In this document: piece by piece, positions 1-8,022 of the stretch
Numbering within the stretch: position 1 is the stretch's first letter
Layout of the letters: each line of letters starts with the position of its first letter
Assembly: GCF_030161435.1 (NCBI RefSeq)
Contig: NZ_BSSV01000004.1
Location: 62,001 to 126,000 of the forward strand
From: Thalassotalea loyana
GTDB taxonomy: Bacteria > Pseudomonadota > Gammaproteobacteria > Enterobacterales > Alteromonadaceae
DNA: 64,000 nucleotides
Direction: 5' to 3'
Position numbers and translations under genes: made by a program
The notes under the pieces: generated by a model
Database searches by the model: none
What the model was told of the DNA's origin: nothing
The model's input: the letters and a program-made list of their open reading frames with translations, nothing else

Positions 1-1
1 G

Positions 2-70
2 GAAGGTAAGTTAAATGCTTATGTTTCTGAACCAGTAACTTATGGTGTTACGTTCAAAAAACGTTTTTAA
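2..70 (+). CDS. 3' end of a probable TonB-dependent receptor
   Basis: An open frame enters from the left edge and stops at TAA 68-70. The 22 visible residues end EPVTYGVTFKKRF. A terminal amphipathic beta-strand with a final Phe, preceded by a (N/S)EP-x-TYG motif, is how many proteobacterial TonB-dependent receptors end. Only the last strand is visible, so the substrate and the rest of the protein cannot be judged. Confidence 0.55.
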   Translation, partial: EGKLNAYVSEPVTYGVTFKKRF

Positions 71-147
71 AATGATTGTTTAAGTCACTGTTAATTAATT
101 GTTTTCAATTAGACTTAACAGTGTCAAGATAGAACAATAAAACAACA

Positions 148-177
148 AAATAGCCCTTCGGGGCTATTTCTATTTTA
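148..177 (+). terminator. Intrinsic terminator after the partial receptor gene
   Basis: A 9-bp perfect stem (AAATAGCCC 148-156 with GGGCTATTT 161-169) closes a TTCG tetraloop and is followed by a T-rich run. It sits 78 bp after the upstream stop and just before the nitroreductase gene, so it separates the two transcripts. Confidence 0.85.
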
Positions 178-183
178 AGAATA

Positions 184-888
184 ATGAGAACCAACATGTC
201 GTTACAACAGATCTTATCTCAACGCTTTTCTACACGTGCATTTAAAGACCAACCTATTGAACCTAAATTACTAAAGGAAGTCTTCCAACATGCACAACTA
301 TCACCATCAAACTGTAATGTGCAGCCTTGGCAAGTATATGTCGTTTCAGGCCAAGAGAAAGAAACGCTCAAGCAATCTTTTATGAAAGCCCTAATGAGCG
401 GTGCAAAGCCAAGCCCAGAATTCGATTGGACGCCACAGTACCAAGGTATTCATCGTGAGCGTCAATTTGGTTCAGCTAATGCGCTATACACTTCAATGGG
501 AATAGCGCGCGAAGACAAACAAGCTCGCCAAATGGCCATGGCACGAAATTGGCAATTCTTTGATGCTCCGCACGTAGCTTTTTTTACCATGGAAAAATAC
601 CTCAACATAATGGGCGCAGTAGATCTAGGCATTTATGCGCAAACGCTGTCTTTGCTACTCGAAGAGCAAGGTATTTCAAGTTGTATGCAAGGCGCGCTTG
701 GGCAGTTTCCAGAGCCCGTTAAACAGCAACTAAATATTCCAGAAGAACGTGGCATTTTATTCGGTATGTCTTTTGGTTATGCTGCAGAGGGCGCACCTGC
801 GAATAAAACACGAACAGAGCGTGAACCTTTAGAAAACGCCGTTCATTTTTTGGGTAGAAATCACCTTAAATCAAACAATAACGTTTAA
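184..888 (+). CDS. Nitroreductase family protein
   Basis: FMN-dependent NAD(P)H oxidoreductase of the nitroreductase fold, about 234 aa, the usual size. The flavin-binding N-terminal signature RFSTRAF lies at residues 14-20, followed by SPSNCNVQPW at about 40-49. The C-terminal part has the G-I-L-F-G-x-S-x-G-Y strand typical of the family (about 190-201). The family reduces nitroaromatics, quinones or enones; the natural substrate cannot be read from sequence. A second ATG at 196 (MSLQQ...) matches the usual family start better; neither ATG has a strong Shine-Dalgarno. It is the first gene of a three-gene operon with a hydrolase and a DUF2855 protein. Confidence 0.85.
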   Translation: MRTNMSLQQILSQRFSTRAFKDQPIEPKLLKEVFQHAQLSPSNCNVQPWQVYVVSGQEKETLKQSFMKALMSGAKPSPEFDWTPQYQGIHRERQFGSANALYTSMGIAREDKQARQMAMARNWQFFDAPHVAFFTMEKYLNIMGAVDLGIYAQTLSLLLEEQGISSCMQGALGQFPEPVKQQLNIPEERGILFGMSFGYAAEGAPANKTRTEREPLENAVHFLGRNHLKSNNNV

Positions 889-907
889 ATTTGGATAAGG
901 AAATGCC

Positions 908-1819
908 ATGTCGTTGAACCATCAACATGTAAGCATAGATGACGTTGACATACACTTTGTTGAAGGTGGTGAGCATCATGAGAAAACCATGGTGTTTCTA
1001 CATGGTTTTCCTGAGAGTTGGCATACATGGCAAGCGCAACTGATTCACTTTTCAAAAAGTTATCGAGTCATTGCGCCTGATTTACCTGGTTATAACCAAA
1101 GTGATAAGCCAAGTAATATCAACTTTTACCAAGTGCCAAATCTAATTAGTTTCTTCTCTAAGTTTATCAACGCTATTAGCCATCATCGAGAAGTGATACT
1201 AGTCGCGCACGACTGGGGAGGGGCAATCGCCTGGCCACTGGTCGCGTTTTACCCTCAACTCTTCTCTCACTTGATCATCCTCAATGCGGCGCACCCAAGC
1301 ACGTTTACTCGCGAAATGATTAACAATCCAAAACAACAGTTAAAAAGTGAGTACATTCACGATCTTATCGCTAAAAACGCCGTTGAAAAATTGAAAGAAA
1401 ATAATTACCAATATTTGTTTAATAAAATTCTTTCGAGTATGAATAGTTCGGTATTGTCCGATGAGCTAAAACAACAGTATAAGCAAGTTTGGCAACGAGA
1501 AGGGGCGATTAATGGCATGCTGCAATACTATAGAGCCATGCCTCAATTAGCACCTTCAAGCCAAAAACGAGTTGCCAATGGCGGACCCGTTATCTCAACC
1601 CACGATATGTCGATACCCACCATTAATATTAATCGCCCTACACTCGTCTTATGGGGAAAGCAGGATCAAGCATTTGTACCGGAATGCATTGAGGGGTTGG
1701 ACGACTACATACAAGATCTAACTGTAGTGCCATTTGAGCATGCCTCGCATTGGCTTCACCATGAAGAAAGTGAGCAGATCAACCAACACATTGATTCATT
1801 TATTACTAGGGCTCCATAA
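908..1819 (+). CDS. Alpha/beta hydrolase, epoxide hydrolase/dehalogenase-like
   Basis: Cytoplasmic alpha/beta hydrolase of 303 aa. The oxyanion motif HGFPES is at residues 32-37. The nucleophile elbow is HDWGG at 101-105, so the nucleophile is Asp102 rather than Ser; that is characteristic of epoxide hydrolases and haloalkane/haloacetate dehalogenases. The probable acid is Asp253 (GKQD) and the base His281 (SHW). A good ribosome site (AAGGAA) precedes the ATG by 7 nt. The stop overlaps the next start (TAATG), so the two genes are translationally coupled. Family membership is clear; the choice between epoxide and halide substrates is not. Confidence 0.85.
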   Translation: MSLNHQHVSIDDVDIHFVEGGEHHEKTMVFLHGFPESWHTWQAQLIHFSKSYRVIAPDLPGYNQSDKPSNINFYQVPNLISFFSKFINAISHHREVILVAHDWGGAIAWPLVAFYPQLFSHLIILNAAHPSTFTREMINNPKQQLKSEYIHDLIAKNAVEKLKENNYQYLFNKILSSMNSSVLSDELKQQYKQVWQREGAINGMLQYYRAMPQLAPSSQKRVANGGPVISTHDMSIPTININRPTLVLWGKQDQAFVPECIEGLDDYIQDLTVVPFEHASHWLHHEESEQINQHIDSFITRAP

Positions 1820-2922
1820 TGCTGCAAACAACATTCGAAGTGAATAGAAAGGCCTTTAATCATCACCAGTTTTGCCAGCAACAGTTACCCACACAACTTG
1901 CTCATGAACATGTCGTTATCGCGATTGATAAATTCGCTTTAACCGCAAATAATATTAGCTATGCAGTGATGGGCGATTACCTTGGTTATTGGAAGTTTTT
2001 TCCCGCAAGCCAACCTGATTTAGGACGAATTCCCGTCATGGGCTATGGGGAAGTGGTCGCCTCAAACCATAGTGATATAAAAATAGGCGAACGCTTGTGG
2101 GGCTTCTTCCCAATGGCGAGTCATGTTGAAATACATGCAGGCAAAGTATCATCATCAGGTTTCTACGATATTAGTGAATATCGAGCTCAACTGGCACCTC
2201 TTTATAGCTATTTTGAGCACGTTGCTAACTCACCAACCTACAACAAAGCGTTTGAAGATTTAGACATTTTATTGCGAGGTCTATACACAACGGCATGGCT
2301 GATTGAAGATTTCTTCTTTGATAATGGTTATTTTGGTGCGCAACAGTACTTAATTACCAGCGCATCAAGCAAAACAAGCATTGCCCTCGCCCATGCAATC
2401 AAAAAACGACATGAAAAACCTACAATTGGTATCACTTCTTCATCGCGTGTTAATTACGTTGCTTCACTCGGTTGTTTTGACAAAGTAATTAGCTATAACG
2501 ACCTAAATGAAATGGACAGCACTACTGGGTCGGTACTTGTCGACATGGCGGGTAATAAAGATGTTATTTCTAAAATTCACCACCATTTTGATCATGCGCT
2601 AAAGTATTCTTGTCGCGTTGGTGTCACACACTTCGATAAGGTTGCAATGGAGCAAACCCTACCCGGCCCAGTTCCGGAACTATTCTTCGCGCCTCATCAA
2701 ATGCAAAAAAGAAGTCTAGAATGGGGAAAAGAAAAGCTTTTAGCAACGATGGCAAAAGACTTCTATCAATTCATGTTATTTAGCCAACAACAATTTTCGC
2801 TAGAACACCTAATTGTTCGTGACGATGAATCTGCTCAACAATTCAGCCAACGGTATTTAACCGTATTACAAGGCAAAGCCAACGCAAATACAGGATATAT
2901 TAATAAAATAGAGGGTCTTTAG
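1819..2922 (+). CDS. DUF2855 family protein
   Basis: A 367-aa cytoplasmic protein recognised as DUF2855, a family distantly related to medium-chain (quinone-oxidoreductase-like) reductases but without a clear nucleotide-binding glycine motif here. The segment around residues 170-200 (TSASSKTSIALAHAI) corresponds to the dinucleotide-fold region. DUF2855 genes often sit beside alpha/beta hydrolases, as here, where the start overlaps the hydrolase stop by 1 nt. No biochemical function is established. The end of the gene overlaps a hairpin that terminates the convergent SDR gene. Confidence 0.75.
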   Translation: MLQTTFEVNRKAFNHHQFCQQQLPTQLAHEHVVIAIDKFALTANNISYAVMGDYLGYWKFFPASQPDLGRIPVMGYGEVVASNHSDIKIGERLWGFFPMASHVEIHAGKVSSSGFYDISEYRAQLAPLYSYFEHVANSPTYNKAFEDLDILLRGLYTTAWLIEDFFFDNGYFGAQQYLITSASSKTSIALAHAIKKRHEKPTIGITSSSRVNYVASLGCFDKVISYNDLNEMDSTTGSVLVDMAGNKDVISKIHHHFDHALKYSCRVGVTHFDKVAMEQTLPGPVPELFFAPHQMQKRSLEWGKEKLLATMAKDFYQFMLFSQQQFSLEHLIVRDDESAQQFSQRYLTVLQGKANANTGYINKIEGL

Positions 2923-2928
2923 ACCCTC
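2901..2928 (-). terminator. Terminator of the leftward SDR gene
   Basis: GAGGGTC (2911-2917) pairs with GACCCTC (2922-2928) around a 4-nt loop. Read leftward the stem is followed by TATTTTATTA, so it works best for the leftward SDR gene. The hairpin overlaps the stop codon of the convergent DUF2855 gene. Confidence 0.7.
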
Positions 2929-2944
2929 AAATTGCAGTATCCAA

Positions 2945-3667
2945 TTAAGCCGTCTGCCTAGTGGCAGAAATAACAACATCACGAATGTTCACCGCTTGAG
3001 GTTGCTCAAACATGAACATGGCTGTTCTTGCGATATCATCGGCAGCCAGTACACCACCCATTGATGTTTTCCATTCTTCATAACCATCAATGATGGATTG
3101 CTCCGTAGTATGACCAAGTAGTTCCGTTTCCACAGCTCCAGGGCAAATTGTCATCACTCTGACACCAAAATCCGCAACCTCTTCGCGAATATTTTCAGAT
3201 ATAGAAGAAACGGCGAATTTTGTTCCAACATACGCAGCATGATTTGGAAATGATTTTTTACCCGCAATAGAGCTTACATTAATTATCGTTCCGCCTTTGC
3301 GCATTTTCATTGCAGGTAAAACGGCTTGGGTTGAATTCAATAACGCTAATACGTTGACATCGAACATTTTTTTCCACTCTATTGGGTCTTGTGTATCAAC
3401 TTGTCCTAACAGCATAACCCCTGCATTGTTGATCAAACACTCCACCGGACCATATGCTGCTTCGGCTTGAGAAATTGCATTTTGAAGCGATACAGGCTCT
3501 GTGACGTCGACTTGCTTACACATGGTATTGGGCAGGTTTAGCGCTTCCATTTTTTCTAGTCTACGCCCCACCAGTAATAATGCATGGCCTGCCTGTGAGA
3601 ATCGTTTTGCCATTGCTGCTCCGATACCTGAACTTGCGCCGGTAATTACAATAAGTGACTTCATCAT
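2945..3667 (-). CDS. Short-chain dehydrogenase/reductase (SDR)
   Basis: Classical SDR of 240 aa. The cofactor motif TGASSGIG is at residues 9-16, NNAG at 80-83, and the catalytic triad is Ser133, Tyr146 and Lys150 (spacing of 13 and 4, as in the family). Arg35-Arg36 after the second strand suggests an NADP(H) preference. It resembles the YdfG-type hydroxy-acid/ketone reductases. The gene is divergent from a LysR regulator 109 bp away, which is its most likely controller. The substrate is unknown. Confidence 0.85.
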   Translation of the reverse strand: MMKSLIVITGASSGIGAAMAKRFSQAGHALLLVGRRLEKMEALNLPNTMCKQVDVTEPVSLQNAISQAEAAYGPVECLINNAGVMLLGQVDTQDPIEWKKMFDVNVLALLNSTQAVLPAMKMRKGGTIINVSSIAGKKSFPNHAAYVGTKFAVSSISENIREEVADFGVRVMTICPGAVETELLGHTTEQSIIDGYEEWKTSMGGVLAADDIARTAMFMFEQPQAVNIRDVVISATRQTA

Positions 3668-3707
3668 TCTTGCCTCCAGAAATAGTAAAAATTAACTGTT
3701 TATTTTT

Positions 3708-3735
3708 AAAGTAGACAAAATATACCCACTACTTT
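3708..3735. promoter_or_regulatory. Inverted repeat between SDR and LysR genes
   Basis: AAAGTAG (3708-3714) and CTACTTT (3729-3735) form matching arms 14 bp apart in the divergent intergenic region. Position and dyad symmetry fit a LysR operator serving both genes, but this is inference from layout. Confidence 0.4.
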
Positions 3736-3776
3736 TAGAATGATAAATACAACCAATCCTAAAACATTGTTCAGTT

Positions 3777-4691
3777 TTGATTAACAATATTTCATGGCGT
3801 GCAATCCGCGCTTTTATCTTAGTTGCTGATCATGGCAGCTTTACGGCAGCGGCTAATGCAACAGGTGCATCAAAAGCAAACTTAAGTCAGTTAGTGACTG
3901 AATTGGAAAAAAGCTTGAAGGTTCAGCTTATTCACAGAACAACTCGTCAATTGAAGTTAACCGAAGTTGGTCATGGTTATTACCAACAATGTAAGCAAGC
4001 TATCTTAGACTTGGATACAGCGTCAGAATGGGCCTCACAAGAAAAAGAAAAACTTACGGGACTCATCAAGATGAACTCGGTTGGCGGCGTATTAGGAGAG
4101 GAAATAGTCGCTCCGCTTGTGCTTGAGTTCCAGCAAATATATCCTGATATTCAAGTTGCCTTAGACTTTTCGAGTGTTCAAGTTGACTTGATTGAGCGTC
4201 AATATGATCTCGTATTACGCATGGGTGAATTGCCAGATTCAACACTCATAGGCCGAAGGATCGCCAACATCACGACCAAATATGTAGCGAGCCCGTCATT
4301 AGTCGAGCATTATCCCGCAATTAAACAACCTGAAGACCTCTACCGCGTTCCGCTTATTTATGGTTCAGTGAATAAATGGCACTTAAAAAAAGGAAATGCT
4401 CAACGAACCATCAATATCGACAATGGTATGAAAGTTATCAGTGGCCGCGTCATGAAAAAAGCAGCAATTGCAGGACTCGGCGTCACTCGTTTAGCCGATG
4501 TGTATTGTCAAGCTGACATAATAAACAACAAGCTTGAAGAGGTATTGCCTGACTGGGCAGAAACAACGCCCATTTCAATTGTTTGCCCACCAAAGCGACA
4601 TCAACTCAAACGCATTAGCATGCTGATGGATTGGCTCGCTGAACGTTTTAACGAACGCTATCAAAAGGCACTAAACGAAAATTTAGCTTAG
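3777..4691 (+). CDS. LysR family transcriptional regulator
   Basis: A 304-aa LysR regulator with an N-terminal winged helix-turn-helix (about residues 4-62, with GSFTAAANATGASKANLSQ and the conserved RTTRQLKLTEVG) and a LysR substrate-binding domain (about 90-295). The frame opens with TTG; no in-frame ATG lies upstream or near the N-terminus, and there is no strong ribosome site, so the start is a little uncertain. It is closest to the CrgA-like subgroup that often controls a divergent reductase. It is convergent with the HxlR gene, overlapping it by 4 bp. Confidence 0.88.
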   Translation: MINNISWRAIRAFILVADHGSFTAAANATGASKANLSQLVTELEKSLKVQLIHRTTRQLKLTEVGHGYYQQCKQAILDLDTASEWASQEKEKLTGLIKMNSVGGVLGEEIVAPLVLEFQQIYPDIQVALDFSSVQVDLIERQYDLVLRMGELPDSTLIGRRIANITTKYVASPSLVEHYPAIKQPEDLYRVPLIYGSVNKWHLKKGNAQRTINIDNGMKVISGRVMKKAAIAGLGVTRLADVYCQADIINNKLEEVLPDWAETTPISIVCPPKRHQLKRISMLMDWLAERFNERYQKALNENLA

Positions 4692-5071
4692 TCACTTCTC
4701 TTGTCATAATCTTGTCTGGCCTGTTTTATCTGTTCATGATGCTCGCCAGCCCAACTAACGAGTTGATAGAGCGGCTTGGCCAAGTCTCTACCCATTGGCG
4801 TTAAAGCATATTCAACACGTACTGGTACTTCAGGGTATACAGTTCGCGTTACATAACCTTCTCGTTCTAAATCTCGCAATGTACGCGTCAGCATCCGTTG
4901 AGAGATGCCAATAATGCGTGATTTCAATGCATTAAAACGATCCGCTCCATCAACCAGTGCAAATAAAATAAGTACGGACCACTTATCTCCTATCTGTGCT
5001 ACAACATTTCGAATCGGACATTCTTCCGTGTTTTCAAATACGCGCCTCACCACTTCTTGTTCAGGTGCCAT
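4688..5071 (-). CDS. HxlR family transcriptional regulator
   Basis: A 127-aa winged-helix regulator with the HxlR/MarR-like core: the Cys in ECPIRNVV (about residue 18), then GDKWSVLILFAL, RFNALKSRIIGISQRMLTRTL and the wing EYALTPMGRDL. Members often sense electrophiles or quinones through the N-terminal Cys. It is divergent from the secreted NTF2-like gene 137 bp away, its probable target, and its 3' end overlaps that of the LysR gene. Confidence 0.88.
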   Translation of the reverse strand: MAPEQEVVRRVFENTEECPIRNVVAQIGDKWSVLILFALVDGADRFNALKSRIIGISQRMLTRTLRDLEREGYVTRTVYPEVPVRVEYALTPMGRDLAKPLYQLVSWAGEHHEQIKQARQDYDKRSD

Positions 5072-5208
5072 AACTTTTTACCTTGTGTTGGTGTCCACAG
5101 GTTACCTTCGTGTGCCTATGGGACAAATAAGTGCCTTATTGTAATGCAAGTTCCATTTAATTACCATGGTATACATTAGTAACTAACAGTCAAATTTAAA
5201 GGTCTATT

Positions 5209-5748
5209 ATGTGGAAAATTCTTACGGTTATTTTTTTTATCATTAGTATGTCAACATTCGCTAATGCGTCGCCGAAAATTATTATTGATCTCGATGCTCA
5301 TCAAAAAACTCACTGGTCGACACAAGAAGTTGCCAATGCAGAGTTGATCACTGACTTTGTTCAAAACCTTATGAACAACCATAATTTCGATTATGTGATA
5401 ACGCAGTATGGCGATAGCAATTATGTGCAACACAACAGAAATATCCCAGACAGTATTTCAGGATTAGTCGGCTTTCTTCGAGAGTTCGTCAAAGATTACC
5501 CAGAATACACATACGATGTGAAACATATTTATGTTGATGGTGACTTCGTTATTTTCCACTCTCACGCGACCTTAAACATTGAAGATAGAGGTAACGACGA
5601 AAAAGGTCTAAACATCATTGATACATGGCGTATCGAAGACGGAAAAATTGTTGAACATTGGGATTCAATTCAAGCTTTAGATGGCTTTATGCGATTTTAC
5701 TCACTGCTAAGTGGTGGCAATATTCGCAATCAAAACGGCGTTTTCTAG
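5209..5748 (+). CDS. Secreted NTF2/SnoaL-like protein
   Basis: A 179-aa protein with a signal peptide (about residues 1-20; lysine, hydrophobic core, then ANASP). The rest looks like a SnoaL/NTF2-like cone fold: an N-terminal helix with LMNNHNFDYVITQYGDSNYVQH, then strands ending IDTWRIEDGKIVEHWDSIQ (about 142-160), the classic SnoaL ending. Such proteins are small-molecule isomerases, hydrolases or binding proteins; the substrate is unknown. Divergent from the HxlR regulator and followed by a strong terminator. Confidence 0.75.
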   Translation: MWKILTVIFFIISMSTFANASPKIIIDLDAHQKTHWSTQEVANAELITDFVQNLMNNHNFDYVITQYGDSNYVQHNRNIPDSISGLVGFLREFVKDYPEYTYDVKHIYVDGDFVIFHSHATLNIEDRGNDEKGLNIIDTWRIEDGKIVEHWDSIQALDGFMRFYSLLSGGNIRNQNGVF

Positions 5749-5793
5749 CGATTTAATTAGATGGATATATCACATATACCATGCTCTCCCGCG

Positions 5794-5838
5794 ACTTTAC
5801 GCTAGATTCACTTATCTAGCGTAAAGTTAATATTTTTC
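5794..5838 (+). terminator. Terminator of the NTF2-like gene
   Basis: A 13-bp perfect stem (5794-5806 with 5815-5827) with an 8-nt loop is followed by TAATATTTTT. It lies 46 bp after the NTF2-like stop and overlaps the stop of the leftward Sel1 gene. Confidence 0.88.
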
Positions 5839-6779
5839 ACTTTGATATTAACGCCTGCATCATATAACGATTGGTAAAAATCTAACTCACTGCAGTTATC
5901 AACTTGCTGGCAAACAATCACATATTTATATATCGCAGTTTTATTACTTTGCAGCGATGCTTGCTTTAACCAATGCAGTGCTTGCTCTAAATTCTTATCT
6001 ACATGTGCGCCATCAATATACATTGTGGCCAGGTTGACCATCCCTTTGTCGTAACCCAGTTGAGCAGATTGTAAGAATAATTGGTAGGCGGCCTTTAAGC
6101 TGACTTCGCTGTATTGGTTCGCTAAGTAGCCTTCACCCGCAATGTTTTCTTTCTTTCCGTAAATGAGGTTATCTCCACGGCTATTCTTGGTATCAAAGCC
6201 AAATAATCTATCCATTTCAGAGTAAACTTCTGGCCCGACAATGCGACCAAAAAGTTTGTTTCGCTCTGGTCGTTTAGCAAGATATATCGCGCCGTTATCT
6301 CGCATGCTAACCAATTCGTCGTAATTGATATTTACGCGTCCAGCGTCAAAATAATCGCGATAGGCTAGCTGACCATACTTAATACTTTGTAACACTGAGC
6401 GTTTATTGGGGTAGTAAAATGAACCATAAGTAATCGAAATCACATCCCCTGTAATATCAACAACCTTGGCAAGACGATAATAATCTTTAGGGCGCAAGTG
6501 GGTTTCAATTAATCTCGCATCAAGAAAAATAATGTCATTGATTTTTGGCTCAGCAACAATCGAATTGGTTTGTTGCTGTTCAACGAGTCCTTTAAGTGAA
6601 AACTGCCAAACAGCAATAAGTAAACAAAAAACGGTTACAACCGTAAGAACAATGCGCGGGGTAATAATTTGACGCAGAGGTTTGAGCCTTTCAAACCTCT
6701 GTAAAACAGTAATTGCACGTACGAATCCTTGTACTGAAGAAGATAGATTAACGGTCAATACCATTGAGGATGCCGACAA
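5808..6779 (-). CDS. Membrane-anchored Sel1-repeat protein
   Basis: A 323-aa protein with one transmembrane segment (about residues 42-62, IVLTVVTVFCLLIAVW). A mostly polar extracytoplasmic region follows, with two Sel1-type repeats near the C-terminus (about 225-295: AAYQLFLQSAQLGYDKGMVNLA and LEQALHWLKQASLQSN). Sel1 repeats usually mediate protein contacts. The middle part (about 75-200) is not recognised. The chosen start overlaps the 3' end of the upstream lipoprotein gene by 32 bp; a second Met lies at residue 6, and the true start could be further in. The two genes are probably co-transcribed. Confidence 0.65.
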   Translation of the reverse strand: MSASSMVLTVNLSSSVQGFVRAITVLQRFERLKPLRQIITPRIVLTVVTVFCLLIAVWQFSLKGLVEQQQTNSIVAEPKINDIIFLDARLIETHLRPKDYYRLAKVVDITGDVISITYGSFYYPNKRSVLQSIKYGQLAYRDYFDAGRVNINYDELVSMRDNGAIYLAKRPERNKLFGRIVGPEVYSEMDRLFGFDTKNSRGDNLIYGKKENIAGEGYLANQYSEVSLKAAYQLFLQSAQLGYDKGMVNLATMYIDGAHVDKNLEQALHWLKQASLQSNKTAIYKYVIVCQQVDNCSELDFYQSLYDAGVNIKVKNINFTLDK

Positions 6780-7344
6780 AAGCGAACATTGTTGCTACAG
6801 GAATAACCATGCCTGCGTCATAAGTAAGCGTGACAGGTGTAGCGATAATTTTCCCAACCGTAGCAATACCTGATTCAGGTGCTTGAACTAACACATAATG
6901 GTCATTAGCAAGTTTTTGTAGCGGGATTTCGCCTTCCAACTGATAGACTTTACCCTGCAGAGCAACCTCAATCACCATGTTGTTAAACTTGTTTTCAAAA
7001 AAGCCCATGGCTTTTAGTTTTTCTTTATCTGGCGTACCTCGAGCCATTAATTGGAACTGTCCGGTGACTTGGTTGTTCTCATCAATCTTAAAGTCAGTGT
7101 AATACGGGTCAAATGATGTTGTACGGCTTTCTTCTAGTACATCGATTAATTGCTCCGTCGCATCAAAAATATAGCTATATTGTTGACCTTCAACTATCAG
7201 CTTCTTGTCTTTTTTCGCGCCATAATAACCAAGAATTTTTTCTTGAAATGTTGGTGCTTGCCACATTTGAGAGGTGCACCCACTAATAACTGAAACCACT
7301 AACGAAAAGCTAAGTACTAAAAAGCCAAATCTAAACATGCTCAA
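6748..7344 (-). CDS. Hypothetical lipoprotein
   Basis: A 198-aa protein with a lipoprotein signal peptide and a lipobox ending SGC at about residue 23 (SLVVSVISGC). The mature part is predicted extracytoplasmic, probably outer-membrane anchored. A hydrophobic C-terminal stretch (about 173-195, VTLTYDAGMVIPVATMFAFVG) could be a second membrane segment. I do not recognise a family. It precedes the Sel1-repeat gene in the same direction, overlapping it by 32 bp. Confidence 0.7.
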   Translation of the reverse strand: MSMFRFGFLVLSFSLVVSVISGCTSQMWQAPTFQEKILGYYGAKKDKKLIVEGQQYSYIFDATEQLIDVLEESRTTSFDPYYTDFKIDENNQVTGQFQLMARGTPDKEKLKAMGFFENKFNNMVIEVALQGKVYQLEGEIPLQKLANDHYVLVQAPESGIATVGKIIATPVTLTYDAGMVIPVATMFAFVGILNGIDR

Positions 7345-7363
7345 TCCCTAAAAGGTAAATGCC

Positions 7364-7388
7364 AATAAAAAAGGTGCTTATGCACCTT
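7364..7388 (-). terminator. Terminator of the cytochrome / acyl-CoA operon
   Basis: AAGGTGC (7371-7377) pairs with GCACCTT (7382-7388) around TTAT. Read leftward it runs into TTTTTTATT. It lies just beyond the cytochrome stop, marking the likely end of the long leftward operon. Confidence 0.85.
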
Positions 7389-7419
7389 CTTTTAACAATT
7401 ATTAAGTACTTGGTCAAAA

Positions 7420-8016
7420 TTATCCACCAAATAATGCCTTAAGCTGTTGAGCTATCGCCATTTCTTCTTTTGACAATGTGTAATTCATCTCACAACGAGG
7501 GTCCGTCTTCTGAATCACAGCCGTCATTTGAGGTGTAATTGGGATAGGATCACAACCATGGCCTTGTTCACATACCATATCGAATTCAGGTCGGGCTTTT
7601 TTGTGGCAATCTAAGCAATTGCCGCCAAATTTATTTACGACATCTTCAAAGCCACGAACATGAACCTTGCTCCCCTCTTTAGAAACTTTTAATTCAAAGA
7701 ACTCCCAATCATTGGTTTTACTATTGGTTCCTTTCGGATGCTTCACCATGACTTCAGAAGGGACTAACTGAATGACAGATCCCGCTGGGTATTCGCCTTG
7801 TCCTTTTTGTGCAACTGCCACCGTTTCAGCTAAGCGCTCAGGATCGACGTTATCAACATAAAATCCTCTCACTTTAGTCATCTGTTTAATACACTGAAAG
7901 CTTGTGTCATCAAGCGAGGTAATCTTTTCTTTTAGCGCTTCATCAGCGTGTGCCGCTATTGGTAACGCAATAATTGCCAATACTTGGGCAAATGTTTTAA
8001 GTAATTTATTCATCAC
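7420..8016 (-). CDS. Periplasmic c-type cytochrome
   Basis: A 198-aa protein with a signal peptide (about residues 1-24, ending AAHAD) and one haem c attachment motif CLDCH at 134-138. Extra cysteines at about 149, 155 and 175 may form disulphides. It is therefore a periplasmic monohaem electron carrier of a family I cannot name. It starts 7 bp after the MDR reductase gene in the same direction, as the last gene of the acyl-CoA island, so it may take electrons from that pathway; this is inference. Confidence 0.75.
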   Translation of the reverse strand: MMNKLLKTFAQVLAIIALPIAAHADEALKEKITSLDDTSFQCIKQMTKVRGFYVDNVDPERLAETVAVAQKGQGEYPAGSVIQLVPSEVMVKHPKGTNSKTNDWEFFELKVSKEGSKVHVRGFEDVVNKFGGNCLDCHKKARPEFDMVCEQGHGCDPIPITPQMTAVIQKTDPRCEMNYTLSKEEMAIAQQLKALFGG

Positions 8017-8022
8017 TTCACC

